From contig NZ_CP042912.1 in assembly GCF_008087665.1 (NCBI RefSeq), forward strand, positions 4,216,001 to 4,280,000: 64,000 nucleotides of DNA, written 5' to 3'. How positions within the stretch are numbered: position 1 is the stretch's first letter; every line of letters starts with the position of its first letter. Positions 55,258 to 64,000 of the stretch are shown here, piece after piece. Source of the DNA: Mariniblastus fucicola. GTDB taxonomy: Bacteria; Planctomycetota; Planctomycetia; Pirellulales; Pirellulaceae. The notes beneath the pieces are model-generated. The model saw only the letters and a list, made by a program, of their open reading frames with translations, searched no databases and was not told the origin of the DNA. A program made the position numbers and the translations under genes.

Positions 55258-56919
55258 TTACACCACGTCAATGCCAGGAATGGCTATCTCAAAAGTGCCT
55301 AACTGCCGACCGTCGGTGTAGTTTCCGAACTGGTCAACGACCGTCCCGTCGACAAGGCTGATCGTGTAAGTCCCGTTCTCGTTGTCACTCCAGAATCCAT
55401 CGGCCGGGAGCGGAATGTAGGAGATCTCGAAGAACCCATTGGGATCCGCCCCGCCGCCTGCGATACCACGGCCGAACCCAAAATAGCCGTTTGGACCTTC
55501 GACCAAAATCCGATCTTGAACAAGGTTACCAAGGCCAATGTCATCGGTGTAAGTCACCGTAAACTGGACATCGTTGCCGCGGCCCCCTGTGGGAGGCGTC
55601 GTGATTACGCCGGGCGAAGAAACGAGTTCCACGACGGGCGGGGTTGTGTCGACAGGAGTCTGAATGTCAATCGAGAACGTCCCCAAACGACGCCCATCGG
55701 CGACGTTGCCAGCGGCATCCGAGAGCTTGCCCGGATCCAGTTGGACGACATATTCACCGTTGTCCTCGGACGTCCACTCACTTCGCCCAAACGGCGGCTC
55801 CATCGTGAAAACAAGCGTTTGGAAGGAATCCGTATTCGTCGGCGGACCAAACGCGATTGGTGGCGAGGTAACTCTTCCGTCCGGACTGATGACCAGAATC
55901 ACGCCCCGGTTGATCGGTGCCAACTCTTGATTGTCGCTGAAATCCACCCCGAAATTGAGGGTCGTTGCGCCGAAGGAATCGAAGGTGAATGGCGTGAAAC
56001 TGGCTTCCGGAGGCGTGTTGTCATCCGGAGTGACAGCATCGTCGACCAGCCAATCCACCGCAGAGATTTTTAGCGGGACAAACGTGTCATTGGGATCGTT
56101 GTAGTCGTCAATCCAAGCCCACAGAAAACCGGTCGTCGCACCTTCAGGGGCTTCTACAAAACGATCGCCATCGAAGCCCTGAGCTGTGTTGATTTCAATT
56201 TGTTCCTGCCCCTGCAATTGTCCGTTATTGTCATAAAAGTTAATCCCAACGGTCGACCATGGACCTTGGCTGGTCAGCCCTCCGCTGATGAACTCGCGAT
56301 TCGCGTCAAGAGTCAGCCGATACTTTTCGCCACCGACGACTGCGAGTTCCGTCGATATCGCCAACGGTCCGCGTGCACCGCCAAGGGTCAATTCGCCAAG
56401 GTCATCAAGAAACAAATCGTCTGGGGTTGGTGAGCCATCGACAACTTCCCAGGTGCGACCGGCGAAGTCGATGCTGGTCAGCGGCGGTGCTGCGAATTCG
56501 AAATAGCCGCTCGCGTGCAGCGTGTCTCCCTGTCCATAACCGGACACGATTGCTCCGACTTCCGGATTCCAGACTCCAACCGACAGGACGCCTGGATCGT
56601 TCGTTGCAAAGGTCTGTCCATCGATGGTCATCAAAGCGACAGACAGGTTTCGATCGATGCCTTGCTCAGGCAGGTACAAATCATTGGTGAACGCAATTCG
56701 GACCTGATCGGGACTCAGGCTTTCCTCAGTTTCAAAATTGAACAGTCGCTCCTCAGTGCCAACGTTCTCCCAGGTCTGAACGACCTGCTGGTCGACCAAC
56801 AGGCTCATCGTTTCTTCGCCGGTATGTCCGTAGCCAAGAATACTGACGCTCGAAAGCATCATGCGATTTTCGAGTGCTTCGACTTTCAATGAACAGGAAA
56901 TTTCTGGTTTTTGGATCAT
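55258..56919 (-). CDS. Secreted surface protein with LEPR-XLL-type start and carbohydrate-binding-like domain
   Basis: A 553-residue protein starting MIQKPEISCSLKVEALENRMMLSS, the planctomycete N-terminal motif. Residues of about 25-130 (VSILGYGHTGEETMSLLVDQQVV through FATNDPGVLSVGVWNPE) resemble a calcium-dependent xylan-binding module. Two similar beta-sandwich repeats later end in VADGRRLGTFSIDI and TDGRQLGTFEIAI. Many Asp, Asn and Gly residues suggest calcium binding. I start at the ATG at 56919; longer frames to 57123 look non-coding. Export and polysaccharide binding are inferred. Confidence 0.78.
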   Translation of the reverse strand: MIQKPEISCSLKVEALENRMMLSSVSILGYGHTGEETMSLLVDQQVVQTWENVGTEERLFNFETEESLSPDQVRIAFTNDLYLPEQGIDRNLSVALMTIDGQTFATNDPGVLSVGVWNPEVGAIVSGYGQGDTLHASGYFEFAAPPLTSIDFAGRTWEVVDGSPTPDDLFLDDLGELTLGGARGPLAISTELAVVGGEKYRLTLDANREFISGGLTSQGPWSTVGINFYDNNGQLQGQEQIEINTAQGFDGDRFVEAPEGATTGFLWAWIDDYNDPNDTFVPLKISAVDWLVDDAVTPDDNTPPEASFTPFTFDSFGATTLNFGVDFSDNQELAPINRGVILVISPDGRVTSPPIAFGPPTNTDSFQTLVFTMEPPFGRSEWTSEDNGEYVVQLDPGKLSDAAGNVADGRRLGTFSIDIQTPVDTTPPVVELVSSPGVITTPPTGGRGNDVQFTVTYTDDIGLGNLVQDRILVEGPNGYFGFGRGIAGGGADPNGFFEISYIPLPADGFWSDNENGTYTISLVDGTVVDQFGNYTDGRQLGTFEIAIPGIDVV

Positions 56920-57059
56920 GTGAATATTCCGTGACGTGGTCAGGCAGGGCGAGTCGCAAATGGTGAATTTTGACCCGCACATTGTAGTCGCAACCGCGGC
57001 CAATTTCACAACTGGCCAAACGGGCATTCCGACAGGATTTTGAATCGAAATCGCGTGTT

Positions 57060-58838
57060 TTAAGGAAGCTGCAACTTCAACACGACCCAAGTGGCTCTCT
57101 CGCCTTCTTCGGGATAGACGCACGGAAAACGCGGTTTTCCGATTTCAGGATCGTTGCAGGCCAGATCGTAGACCGCTTGGGGAAGCACCAGAAAATCGGC
57201 CTCAAACTTTTCCGCCAGCGCCGCCAATCGATCGTCGGTATACATCAACAATCCCAGCGTCGACCTCTGCTGCGGGTCCTGAATCTCCTTCAGTCGCTGA
57301 TGCCATTGCACGATCGACTCCGCGTCCTGCGGAATGTCTTTCCATGAAACGACTTCTGTCCGCAAGGCATACCACTTGAAAGTCTGCTGTTGATACGGAG
57401 TCAAAAAAACTGCGTCCGCCGGAGTACTCGACTCGACCCACTGGCAGACTTTGACCCAATTTTTCCACGATTCGCGAAAGCGTTGATCGTTTTCCGGGTA
57501 CTGCGGCAGGGAACGAACGTCCGCAAAAGGAATCTGCGTTTGATGTCGCTCAAGGAACAACAGCCCTGCCGCGAGAAAAATGCAAACCGTAAAAATAACC
57601 GAAGAGATGCGCCGAAAGATGTCGTTTTCCCGCTCCAACCAAAACGCGATCACAAAGCAACTTGCCAATGAGATTGTCGCCGGCACGGCAAAGTCGGCCA
57701 GCCGAAACCAGTAGAACTTCAGCAGCCCCGCACAGAACGTGCTGCCCGTATCCGCCAGTCCGCTGAGCAGCAATCCGCAGAACGAAATCAGCAGCGCACC
57801 GGTCGCAAAATCCTGAAGCGGTTCGAGCTTTCGATGAAAGATGACCGGGTTGAGCATCAGTCGATTTTTCAGCCACAGATACAACAGTCCCCAGAACAGA
57901 ACCAGCGTTCCGAACCGAGCCACGTGCCAGGTGGGAAACGCAGCAAAGTTCAAGTGGTGCGAGATCCTTTGCCCAACGTAAACTTCCGCCGCCAGCTGTT
58001 TGGCTTCCGCAGAAGCACCCGCGTCGGCAATCAGCGGCGGCAAAATCCCGGGTAGTGCGAGAACGCCTCCGATCATCAGCGGCAGCCACCAATGGCCGGC
58101 TTGTGATTTCCAATAATCCAGCCGCGTTGATTCCGTGCTCGAACGGCGAACCTGAACGACAATCGATGCGAACATACAGGCCAACACGGCCCAACCGCCC
58201 ACGAGAACGTGGAACGCCGACGCGGCTCCCAACAAAGGCCACACGTACTTCCAGTTGCCACGGACCAGAAAAGACAAGGCGTAGATCACAAAAAAGTATG
58301 CGATGCCTTTGGCTTCGAATCCTCCCACGACCCATTCGCCAGCGAGGTGGAATTTGTCATTGAGCAACAGGAAAAACAGCGCCGACAGAACCGACATAAA
58401 CTTCAGCGGCACGATCGCCTGGCTGAGCCGCTGCCAGGCAAACGCCATCAGGGTCCACGTAAGAATTCGGCCGGTCCACGCGAACGCCGTCAGCGACATG
58501 AATTTCGTCAACCAGCCGAAACAGACGTAGAACAGCCAATGGGAAAATGCCGACCCGAGAAACAGGTCTCCCGGACAGTAGGTCGCGTCCCAAAAATGTT
58601 TGGCTTTGGTGAGGTAGTGCGATTCGTTGACGTCCGGAGCGGGCTGGCCGGCGTAGAGAAAAAAGCAGACGGAAATCAGTGCCGTTTCCAGTAGCCACTG
58701 ATAATCGCCGGACGTGTTGAAGGCGCCCCGCGATGGTCCTGAGGAGCCCAATATGGCTCCGCGTTCCCGCCCTGTTCCCGCCGCGTCTCCTCGGCTAATC
58801 TTGAAGGCTGTTGGAGTTTTGGAAACAGCAGGAAACAT
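57060..58838 (-). CDS. Polytopic membrane protein (DUF6798-like)
   Basis: A protein of up to 592 residues with about ten membrane helices and a soluble C-terminal domain. The stretch NDKFHLAGEWVVGGFEAKGIAYFF matches planctomycete proteins that I remember as DUF6798; the design (acidic first loop PAPDVNESHYLTKAKHF, many helices, C-terminal domain) resembles GT-C glycosyltransferases. The annotated ATG at 58838 leaves only 15 bases to the divergent SelD gene, and the first 40 residues look non-coding. The true start may therefore lie near 58700 at a non-ATG codon. Confidence 0.75.
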   Translation of the reverse strand: MFPAVSKTPTAFKISRGDAAGTGRERGAILGSSGPSRGAFNTSGDYQWLLETALISVCFFLYAGQPAPDVNESHYLTKAKHFWDATYCPGDLFLGSAFSHWLFYVCFGWLTKFMSLTAFAWTGRILTWTLMAFAWQRLSQAIVPLKFMSVLSALFFLLLNDKFHLAGEWVVGGFEAKGIAYFFVIYALSFLVRGNWKYVWPLLGAASAFHVLVGGWAVLACMFASIVVQVRRSSTESTRLDYWKSQAGHWWLPLMIGGVLALPGILPPLIADAGASAEAKQLAAEVYVGQRISHHLNFAAFPTWHVARFGTLVLFWGLLYLWLKNRLMLNPVIFHRKLEPLQDFATGALLISFCGLLLSGLADTGSTFCAGLLKFYWFRLADFAVPATISLASCFVIAFWLERENDIFRRISSVIFTVCIFLAAGLLFLERHQTQIPFADVRSLPQYPENDQRFRESWKNWVKVCQWVESSTPADAVFLTPYQQQTFKWYALRTEVVSWKDIPQDAESIVQWHQRLKEIQDPQQRSTLGLLMYTDDRLAALAEKFEADFLVLPQAVYDLACNDPEIGKPRFPCVYPEEGERATWVVLKLQLP

Positions 58839-58853
58839 CAGAGAAATCGCTCA

Positions 58854-61046
58854 ATGGCATCGAACAAGGCTAAGCACACGGTTGTACTTCTTGGAGTCGG
58901 ACACACCAATGCCCATGTGCTGCGAATGTGGAAAATGAATCCGATTTCGGACGCGAATCTGGTCTGTGTCTCGAACTTCCCGGTCGCAACTTACTCCGGC
59001 ATGATGCCCGGCGTGCTCGCTGGCCAATACCCGGTCGAATCGATGCAGATCGATTTGGTGCGGCTCTGCCGTTCTGCGAACGCGCGGCTGATCCTCGGAG
59101 ACGTCAACGGGCTGGACGTTGAAAAGCAGGAACTTCAGTTTTCCAATCGACCGTCGCTACGCTACGACCAACTGTCGATCGGAGTTGGATCTGTGCCGAC
59201 GTTTAGTGGCGTCGAGGTGGAGTCGGATGAAAGCCTGTTGGCGATCAAGCCGATGCAAACGTTTCTGGCTCGCCTTGAGGAACGGCTGGACGAGTTCAAC
59301 AAAAAAACGGAAATCCGCGTCGCGATCGTCGGTGGCGGAATTGGCTCGATCGAGACTGCGTTTTGCTTGCGAAAAAAGCTAATCGACGAAGGGCGAGCTC
59401 ACAAGATTTCGCTGGTCACCCGCTCTGCCCGGGTCGGCAGCGGACTATCGGCATCGACTCAAAAGATTGTCGAGAATCAGCTAGTTGAAAAAGAGGTCGA
59501 ACTGATCACGGGCCGATCGGTCGTCGGAATCCAGGCCGGTGCGATTCGGCTTGATACACAAAAGCTTCTCGACACCGACATCATCATTTGGAGTACGGGA
59601 GCGACAGCGCCAAAATTGTTGGACCTGTTGCCGTTGGAGAAAGACGATCGTGGCTTTCTTTCGACCAGCGACACGTTGCAGACGCTGACCAGCGACGCGA
59701 TTTATGCCGTCGGCGATACGGGAACAATCGTGGGCAGCGAGACCGATAAAGCTGGTGTGTTCGCGGTTCGGCAAGGGCCGATTCTGTGGCAAAACATTCG
59801 CAACTTTCTGGACGGCGCCCGACGGATGGCTCCCTACCATCCGCAACAGGACTATCTGAAGCTGATCAACACCGCCGATGGGAAATCGATCGCCCAACGG
59901 AAAGGCCAGGGCTTCTACGCAAAGTGGTGTTTTTGGTTGAAGGATCGCATTGATCGTAAGTTCATGGAGATGTATCAGGACTACGCTCCGATGCCGATGG
60001 AGGATATGGCGGTCGATACCGAAGACGCGATGCGATGTTTGGGCTGTGGCGGAAAAATCGGTGGTCAGATTTTATCGTCCGTTCTGAGCGAACTTGAAAT
60101 TCCGAAACATGACGATGTCGTGATCGGACTGGAGGAACCTGACGATGCGGCGGTGATTCGTACACCGGGAAAAGAAATTAGCGTGACGACCGATTTCTTT
60201 GCCAGCCCACTCGACGATCCTTATTTGACCGGCCGAATCGCAGCCTTAAATTCTGCTAGCGACTGCTTCGTGATGGGGGCTCAACCGAACGCAGCGTTGG
60301 CGATCGTTCAGTTGCCGATTGCCCACCCACGTCAGCAACTTCAGGTCATGCGTGAATTGATGACAGGTGCTGTCGAAGAACTGGCTCGCATGGGAGCAAC
60401 GATCGTCGGAGGTCACTCGATTGAAGGACCAAGGTTGCTGGCCGGTTTCACGGTTATGGGTAATCAGGTCTCGGACGCGAAAACGAAAGGTCAGCTGGAA
60501 ACGGGCGATCTGTTGGTGCTGTCGAAGCCGATTGGCAGTGGGATTCTGTTGGCCGCATGGATGCAGTGCTTGCTAGATGGAAAGTTCTATCGACCGCTTG
60601 TCGATTCGATGCTGCAGAGCAATCAGATCGCGATTGAGTTGGCGAAACGCAGCGACGTTTCTGCAATGACCGACGTAACGGGCTTTGGACTGGCCGGGCA
60701 CTTGAAAGAGATGCTCGTTGCCAGCAACAAGTCGGCCGTGCTAAATGTTGATGCGATTCCGCTGCTGCCGGGCACGCGGGAGATGCTGTATCACGAAGTC
60801 GAAAGCACGCTGGCTCCCGACAATCGGCTGAACCTTGCGTCGATCAATTTCACCGGCGTTGACGTTGCCCATCCGAGCGTCGCCCCGCTATTCGATCCTC
60901 AAACAGGCGGAGGCATATTGTTCGGCGTCAATCCGGCGGCAGCTGAAGAGGTTCTGAGACTAATGCACGAAAGCGGATTTGAACAGGCGACCGTGATCGG
61001 TGAAGTCGTCGATGGTGGTGACGGAATTTCAATTGCCGTTTCGTAG
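58854..61046 (+). CDS. selD: Selenide, water dikinase fused to an FAD/NAD(P)-binding oxidoreductase domain
   Basis: A 730-residue fusion. Residues 1 to about 370 form a pyridine-nucleotide-disulfide-oxidoreductase fold: VVLLGVGHTNAHVL (FAD site), IVGGGIGSIETAF (NAD site) and AIYAVGDTGTI (second FAD site). Residues of about 390-730 form SelD, which makes selenophosphate from selenide and ATP: LGCGGKIGG with Cys398 and Lys401 as catalytic pair, TTDFFASPLDDPYLTGRIAALN-type metal and nucleotide motifs, and TDVTGFGLAGHL. The residue at 398 is Cys, not selenocysteine. The oxidoreductase part may channel or reduce a selenium species, which is an inference. No selA, selB or selU is in the window. Confidence 0.93.
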   Translation: MASNKAKHTVVLLGVGHTNAHVLRMWKMNPISDANLVCVSNFPVATYSGMMPGVLAGQYPVESMQIDLVRLCRSANARLILGDVNGLDVEKQELQFSNRPSLRYDQLSIGVGSVPTFSGVEVESDESLLAIKPMQTFLARLEERLDEFNKKTEIRVAIVGGGIGSIETAFCLRKKLIDEGRAHKISLVTRSARVGSGLSASTQKIVENQLVEKEVELITGRSVVGIQAGAIRLDTQKLLDTDIIIWSTGATAPKLLDLLPLEKDDRGFLSTSDTLQTLTSDAIYAVGDTGTIVGSETDKAGVFAVRQGPILWQNIRNFLDGARRMAPYHPQQDYLKLINTADGKSIAQRKGQGFYAKWCFWLKDRIDRKFMEMYQDYAPMPMEDMAVDTEDAMRCLGCGGKIGGQILSSVLSELEIPKHDDVVIGLEEPDDAAVIRTPGKEISVTTDFFASPLDDPYLTGRIAALNSASDCFVMGAQPNAALAIVQLPIAHPRQQLQVMRELMTGAVEELARMGATIVGGHSIEGPRLLAGFTVMGNQVSDAKTKGQLETGDLLVLSKPIGSGILLAAWMQCLLDGKFYRPLVDSMLQSNQIAIELAKRSDVSAMTDVTGFGLAGHLKEMLVASNKSAVLNVDAIPLLPGTREMLYHEVESTLAPDNRLNLASINFTGVDVAHPSVAPLFDPQTGGGILFGVNPAAAEEVLRLMHESGFEQATVIGEVVDGGDGISIAVS

Positions 61047-61068
61047 ACATCAGGTGACGGCTCCAGGC

Positions 61069-61776
61069 TCAGGAATCCAACCAGCCGTGGTGATGCATCG
61101 CAAAAACGTCGTTGAGGATCCCGATGCCCCAGTGAATCGCAAACACGTACCAGATTGATTTGGTATGCCAGGCGATCAAGCCAAATGCAAATCCGGCCGG
61201 GATTGAGGCCAATAATTCCGGCGTTGGCTTTCCGAAGTGGACAGCGACCGACATGAGGACATGAATCCAGATCGCGGCGGCGAGACCGAGTTCTTTTTCG
61301 AGCCGAAACAGCAGAAAGGATCGGTAAAAGTACTCAAACGCGAAATAGTAAATGGCGTAAACCGCGAACCACATCAGCATGTTGCCGATCGAATCCGAGA
61401 GCCACTTTCCCGGCCAGGGATAAGCCGCCTGAATCTCAGGATCGCCACTGCCGACGAACAGTCCGACAGCAACAATCGGGACGCCAAGGCCAACGATCAA
61501 CAGGCCTTTTCGCCACTGACCGATTCCCAACTCTGAGTTAGCGGGTTTGATGCCCAGCAGAATCGCGCCGATCCACGGAATGAGAAACAGGCACAAGAAC
61601 GAGGCCACTGCGGAACGGCAAGCGGACCCAATATTCAACTCGCCGGTTCGCAAAAACGGACCGGGCGAGGCGAAATGCCAGAACGCGACTTGAGCGATCA
61701 GAGCGATCGCAAAAATCGCATGCAATTGAGGCACCCGCTGCGTGGCGGAAACAACGATGCGCGTTTCATTTTTCAT
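61069..61776 (-). CDS. CPBP-family membrane protein with altered active-site motif
   Basis: A 235-residue protein with about seven helices. The first motif reads AFEYFYRSFLLFRLEKEL: the usual paired EExxxR is here FExxxR, so the first glutamate is missing. Later motifs MSVAVHFGKP and FAIHWGIGILND keep their histidines. It may therefore be a non-proteolytic family member. The ATG at 61776 is chosen; an in-frame TTG at 61791 is possible. It lies just after the FAD oxidoreductase gene and is probably co-transcribed with it. Confidence 0.8.
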   Translation of the reverse strand: MKNETRIVVSATQRVPQLHAIFAIALIAQVAFWHFASPGPFLRTGELNIGSACRSAVASFLCLFLIPWIGAILLGIKPANSELGIGQWRKGLLIVGLGVPIVAVGLFVGSGDPEIQAAYPWPGKWLSDSIGNMLMWFAVYAIYYFAFEYFYRSFLLFRLEKELGLAAAIWIHVLMSVAVHFGKPTPELLASIPAGFAFGLIAWHTKSIWYVFAIHWGIGILNDVFAMHHHGWLDS

Positions 61777-61797
61777 GCTGTCGTCATTCAAAACGAA

Positions 61798-64000
61798 CTA
61801 CTTCACAGGAAGCAATTGAATAGCGTCCGCGTGAACCATCCCGCCAGCATTCTCGGTAGAGATCTCAACTGTGACTTTCTGGTCCTTGCTCAGTTCAAAA
61901 TTACCCAGAGGGTAAACCTGATCGTCGCTGCCCGGCGATTTGGTCATATCAACAACAAACCGTGTGCTTTCGCCATTAGCGTTCACGACAACGGGAACGC
62001 TCGTGCCCCGGTTTTCGTGCACGCCATACAGGATTCCGATACGGTGCTTTCCCGATTTCCTGACTTCTGTCTCGAACACGATCTTTGCGTTGGAGTCGGC
62101 AGCAGCGTAGGCATAGCCAAATCCAAAATAGCCTTTGACGCCCGAACCCGGAGTCCACTTGCCGGTCATGGTCGCACTCTGATCGTCCATCACCTGACCG
62201 CGGAGCTTCTTGTCACTACGTCCAGCTCGCGGAATCCATTCAGGGCCTCGCTCGGGAGCCAGTTCCATCGCGTCCGCCGGAACGGTGAACTCCTGGTCGA
62301 CGCTGGCTCGATGGGCTTTGCCCGGAAGTTTGAGCAACGCGTCCATTTCGCTCCAGTATTTCTCGAAAACCTCACGCGGCGAGCAACTGTGCAACTTGCA
62401 AACACTTGCCGCCCGACCGACGACTTCGCCCATCATGCCGCAGGTCTTCATCACGCGAGTCGTGCCAAGCGCCTCATGCGTGACGCTCACGCAACGGCCT
62501 GCCATGAACAGGTTTTCGATGTTCCGTGAGTAGAAACTGCGGTAGGGAACCGGATAGCCAAAACTGCGGTCAACGCTGCGATCGTGCACGGCAATTGAGA
62601 TGAACGGATTTTCAGGAAACTTTTTGGCATACTGCTTTTTCGGATAGTGCAAATCGATCGACCAGGTGCTGGGCACACAGCCATCTTTAAACTCTCGTTT
62701 GCCGACGATGTCTTCTTTCGTCAAAACGACATCACCCATCAAGCGACGTGATTCGCGCGGGCCACCGATGTAGGCAATCCAGGTCAGGAAAGCCGTTTTG
62801 TGTTGCTCGGCTCCGTCTTCGTTTTTCATTGCATTGAAAGCACCATAAACGGCTCGCAAGTTCCAATCGCGAATTCCTTCCGCGTCGCCCAGTGCATCTT
62901 TGTCGAATCCGCTTTCCCAAAACCATTGGCCGTGATGGTCGCGCGGGTAGGGAAAATCTTCCATTTTCAATTCAAGTGCCCACGGAGTTTCAGGGAACTC
63001 GACAGGCTCCTTGCCTTCACCCCACGCCCACATGTTGCTCATCCCCATGCGGCCTTCAGGAGTCATTTCGAAATCAGCGCCAGCGAGAAACCCGATTGTG
63101 CCGTGACCGGTACAGTCAACAAACTGTGTGCCGGAAAAACGCTTCTGTTCGCTGGTCCGAGTGTCGAAAGCATGCACGGCGACGATCCGGTTTTCGTCTG
63201 TTTCGACTTTGAATGCATGATGATTCAGGAACAGATCAATATTCGATTCGGCCCGGACGATGTCTTCTTTTTTCACATCGCCAAACTCTTCATACGTGCC
63301 TGGCGATTTCGTTGCTTTATCCGCGAACTCTTCAATCATCTCACCGATGCGTGGATATTTGCCGCGGCGAATGTGCCCCATGGCCCAAACGCGAACTTCG
63401 CTTGAACCGTTGCCTCCCAAGACCGGTCGGTCCTGAATCAAAGCGACTTTGCAGCCCGAACGGGCCGCTGAAAGAGCCGCGCCCATGCCGGAATAGCCGC
63501 CTCCGACGACGACGAGGTCGTAGCCGTCTTTTTCAGTCGGAGCTTCATCGAGCCCCAGCATCTTTCGCCGCCAGGCTGGCAGGATTTCAGATCCGTTTGG
63601 CGGCGGAGTCGCGTCTTTGGAAAACAGGATCGCGTCGCAACGCCCGTCGAATCCGGTCAGATCGTGCAACGCAATCTTTGCCGTTTTACTATCGATCTCA
63701 ATCGTTCCACCGTCTTGCCAAGACCACTGTTCGCCCTCGGTCCCGAACGTTGTGTCCAGAGCTTGTCCGTCAACGATCAGCTGAAATTTTCCGGGCTGTC
63801 CGGGAGCTTTCCACCGCGCCACCCAGTCCTTGGTGCGCACGAAAACGTGATAAGTTCCTGTTTCCGGAAAGCTGACTTCGGTGACCGCGTCATCCACGGA
63901 TCGGCCGAGGCCGTGAGCCAGCAAATAGGGCGACCCCATTTCGGTAATGAACTGCGTATCAAGCTTCCAACCGCCATGATCGGAGAAGCTTTCGGCTTCC
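61798..64000 (-). CDS. FAD-dependent oxidoreductase (5' end outside window)
   Basis: The frame is open from the right edge (SFSDHGGWKLDTQFITEMGSPYLLAHGLG) to a TAG at 61798-61800, so more than 730 residues are seen and the N-terminus is missing. An N-terminal carbohydrate-binding-like beta domain precedes the FAD site VVVGGGYSGMGAALSAARSG, then DRPVLGGNGSSEVRVWAMG, FVDCTGHGTIGFLAGAD and NLFMAGRCVSVTHEALGTTRV. This is the large planctomycete/verrucomicrobial FAD-dependent oxidoreductase type, often linked to sugar degradation. A second beta domain forms the C-terminus. The substrate is unknown. Confidence 0.88.
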   Translation of the reverse strand, partial: EAESFSDHGGWKLDTQFITEMGSPYLLAHGLGRSVDDAVTEVSFPETGTYHVFVRTKDWVARWKAPGQPGKFQLIVDGQALDTTFGTEGEQWSWQDGGTIEIDSKTAKIALHDLTGFDGRCDAILFSKDATPPPNGSEILPAWRRKMLGLDEAPTEKDGYDLVVVGGGYSGMGAALSAARSGCKVALIQDRPVLGGNGSSEVRVWAMGHIRRGKYPRIGEMIEEFADKATKSPGTYEEFGDVKKEDIVRAESNIDLFLNHHAFKVETDENRIVAVHAFDTRTSEQKRFSGTQFVDCTGHGTIGFLAGADFEMTPEGRMGMSNMWAWGEGKEPVEFPETPWALELKMEDFPYPRDHHGQWFWESGFDKDALGDAEGIRDWNLRAVYGAFNAMKNEDGAEQHKTAFLTWIAYIGGPRESRRLMGDVVLTKEDIVGKREFKDGCVPSTWSIDLHYPKKQYAKKFPENPFISIAVHDRSVDRSFGYPVPYRSFYSRNIENLFMAGRCVSVTHEALGTTRVMKTCGMMGEVVGRAASVCKLHSCSPREVFEKYWSEMDALLKLPGKAHRASVDQEFTVPADAMELAPERGPEWIPRAGRSDKKLRGQVMDDQSATMTGKWTPGSGVKGYFGFGYAYAAADSNAKIVFETEVRKSGKHRIGILYGVHENRGTSVPVVVNANGESTRFVVDMTKSPGSDDQVYPLGNFELSKDQKVTVEISTENAGGMVHADAIQLLPVK

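Overview
The window looks like chromosome of a planctomycete, most likely in the Pirellulaceae and with a base composition a little above 50% GC by eye. The evidence is its mix of protein types: two PEP-CTERM-tailed secreted proteins, two proteins with a planctomycete-type 'LExRxLL' N-terminal motif, a prepilin-like protein with an H-X9-DG motif, a planctomycete-type ECF sigma factor, a kinase fused to a DUF5939-like region, an ABC permease fused to a CPBP protease, and several genes that look like tetrahydromethanopterin (H4MPT) cofactor synthesis. No phage, insertion sequence, CRISPR array or rRNA was seen. There is one tRNA, tRNA-Pro(GGG).

Layout. 1-4.2 kb: the end of a glutamine-amidotransferase-like gene, an SDR reductase divergent from a TetR regulator with a paired palindromic operator between them, then an AraC regulator and a second SDR. 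4.4-5.0 kb: a frameshifted ankyrin gene abutting tRNA-Pro. 5.1-13.9 kb: the kinase/DUF5939 protein, an outer-membrane-like protein, a DUF4331/TPR/HupE-like operon, a candidate small RNA and an ECF sigma factor. 13.9-17.6 kb: a three-gene glycolipid or polysaccharide operon (methyltransferase, GT2, GT39-like). 17.8-22.6 kb: an ABC exporter pair and a divergent AAA ATPase. 22.7-25.5 kb: a beta-RFAP-synthase-like gene, pdxJ and dapA.

25.7-35.4 kb: secreted and pilin-like proteins around a tightly coupled pabB-pabA-DUF447 operon, then a decayed giant surface protein and a dihydropteroate-synthase-like protein. The beta-RFAP synthase, pabB, pabA, DUF447 and DHPS-like genes fit one pathway: p-aminobenzoate supply and its use in making a methanopterin-type C1 carrier. 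35.5-43.6 kb: housekeeping and orphan enzymes, including an M20 deacetylase plus GNAT pair that resembles arginine-cycle enzymes, a CPBP protease, a DegT aminotransferase, a CobW-type GTPase, a THUMP-like methyltransferase, a sugar isomerase and a BON protein.

43.9-55.1 kb: the TIGR03545/TIGR03546-like pair, then a type I secretion locus made of a small conserved-looking protein, a 1291-residue repeat-rich serralysin-like metalloprotease with RTX repeats, an HlyB-like ABC transporter and an overlapping HlyD-like adaptor. No TolC-type outer membrane partner is present. A long nested palindrome follows. 55.3-64 kb: a second surface protein, a polytopic membrane protein, a SelD selenophosphate synthetase fused to an FAD/NAD oxidoreductase, a CPBP-family protein with an altered active site, and a large FAD-dependent oxidoreductase running off the right edge.

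All family assignments come from reading motifs and from memory of the families. No database search was run.
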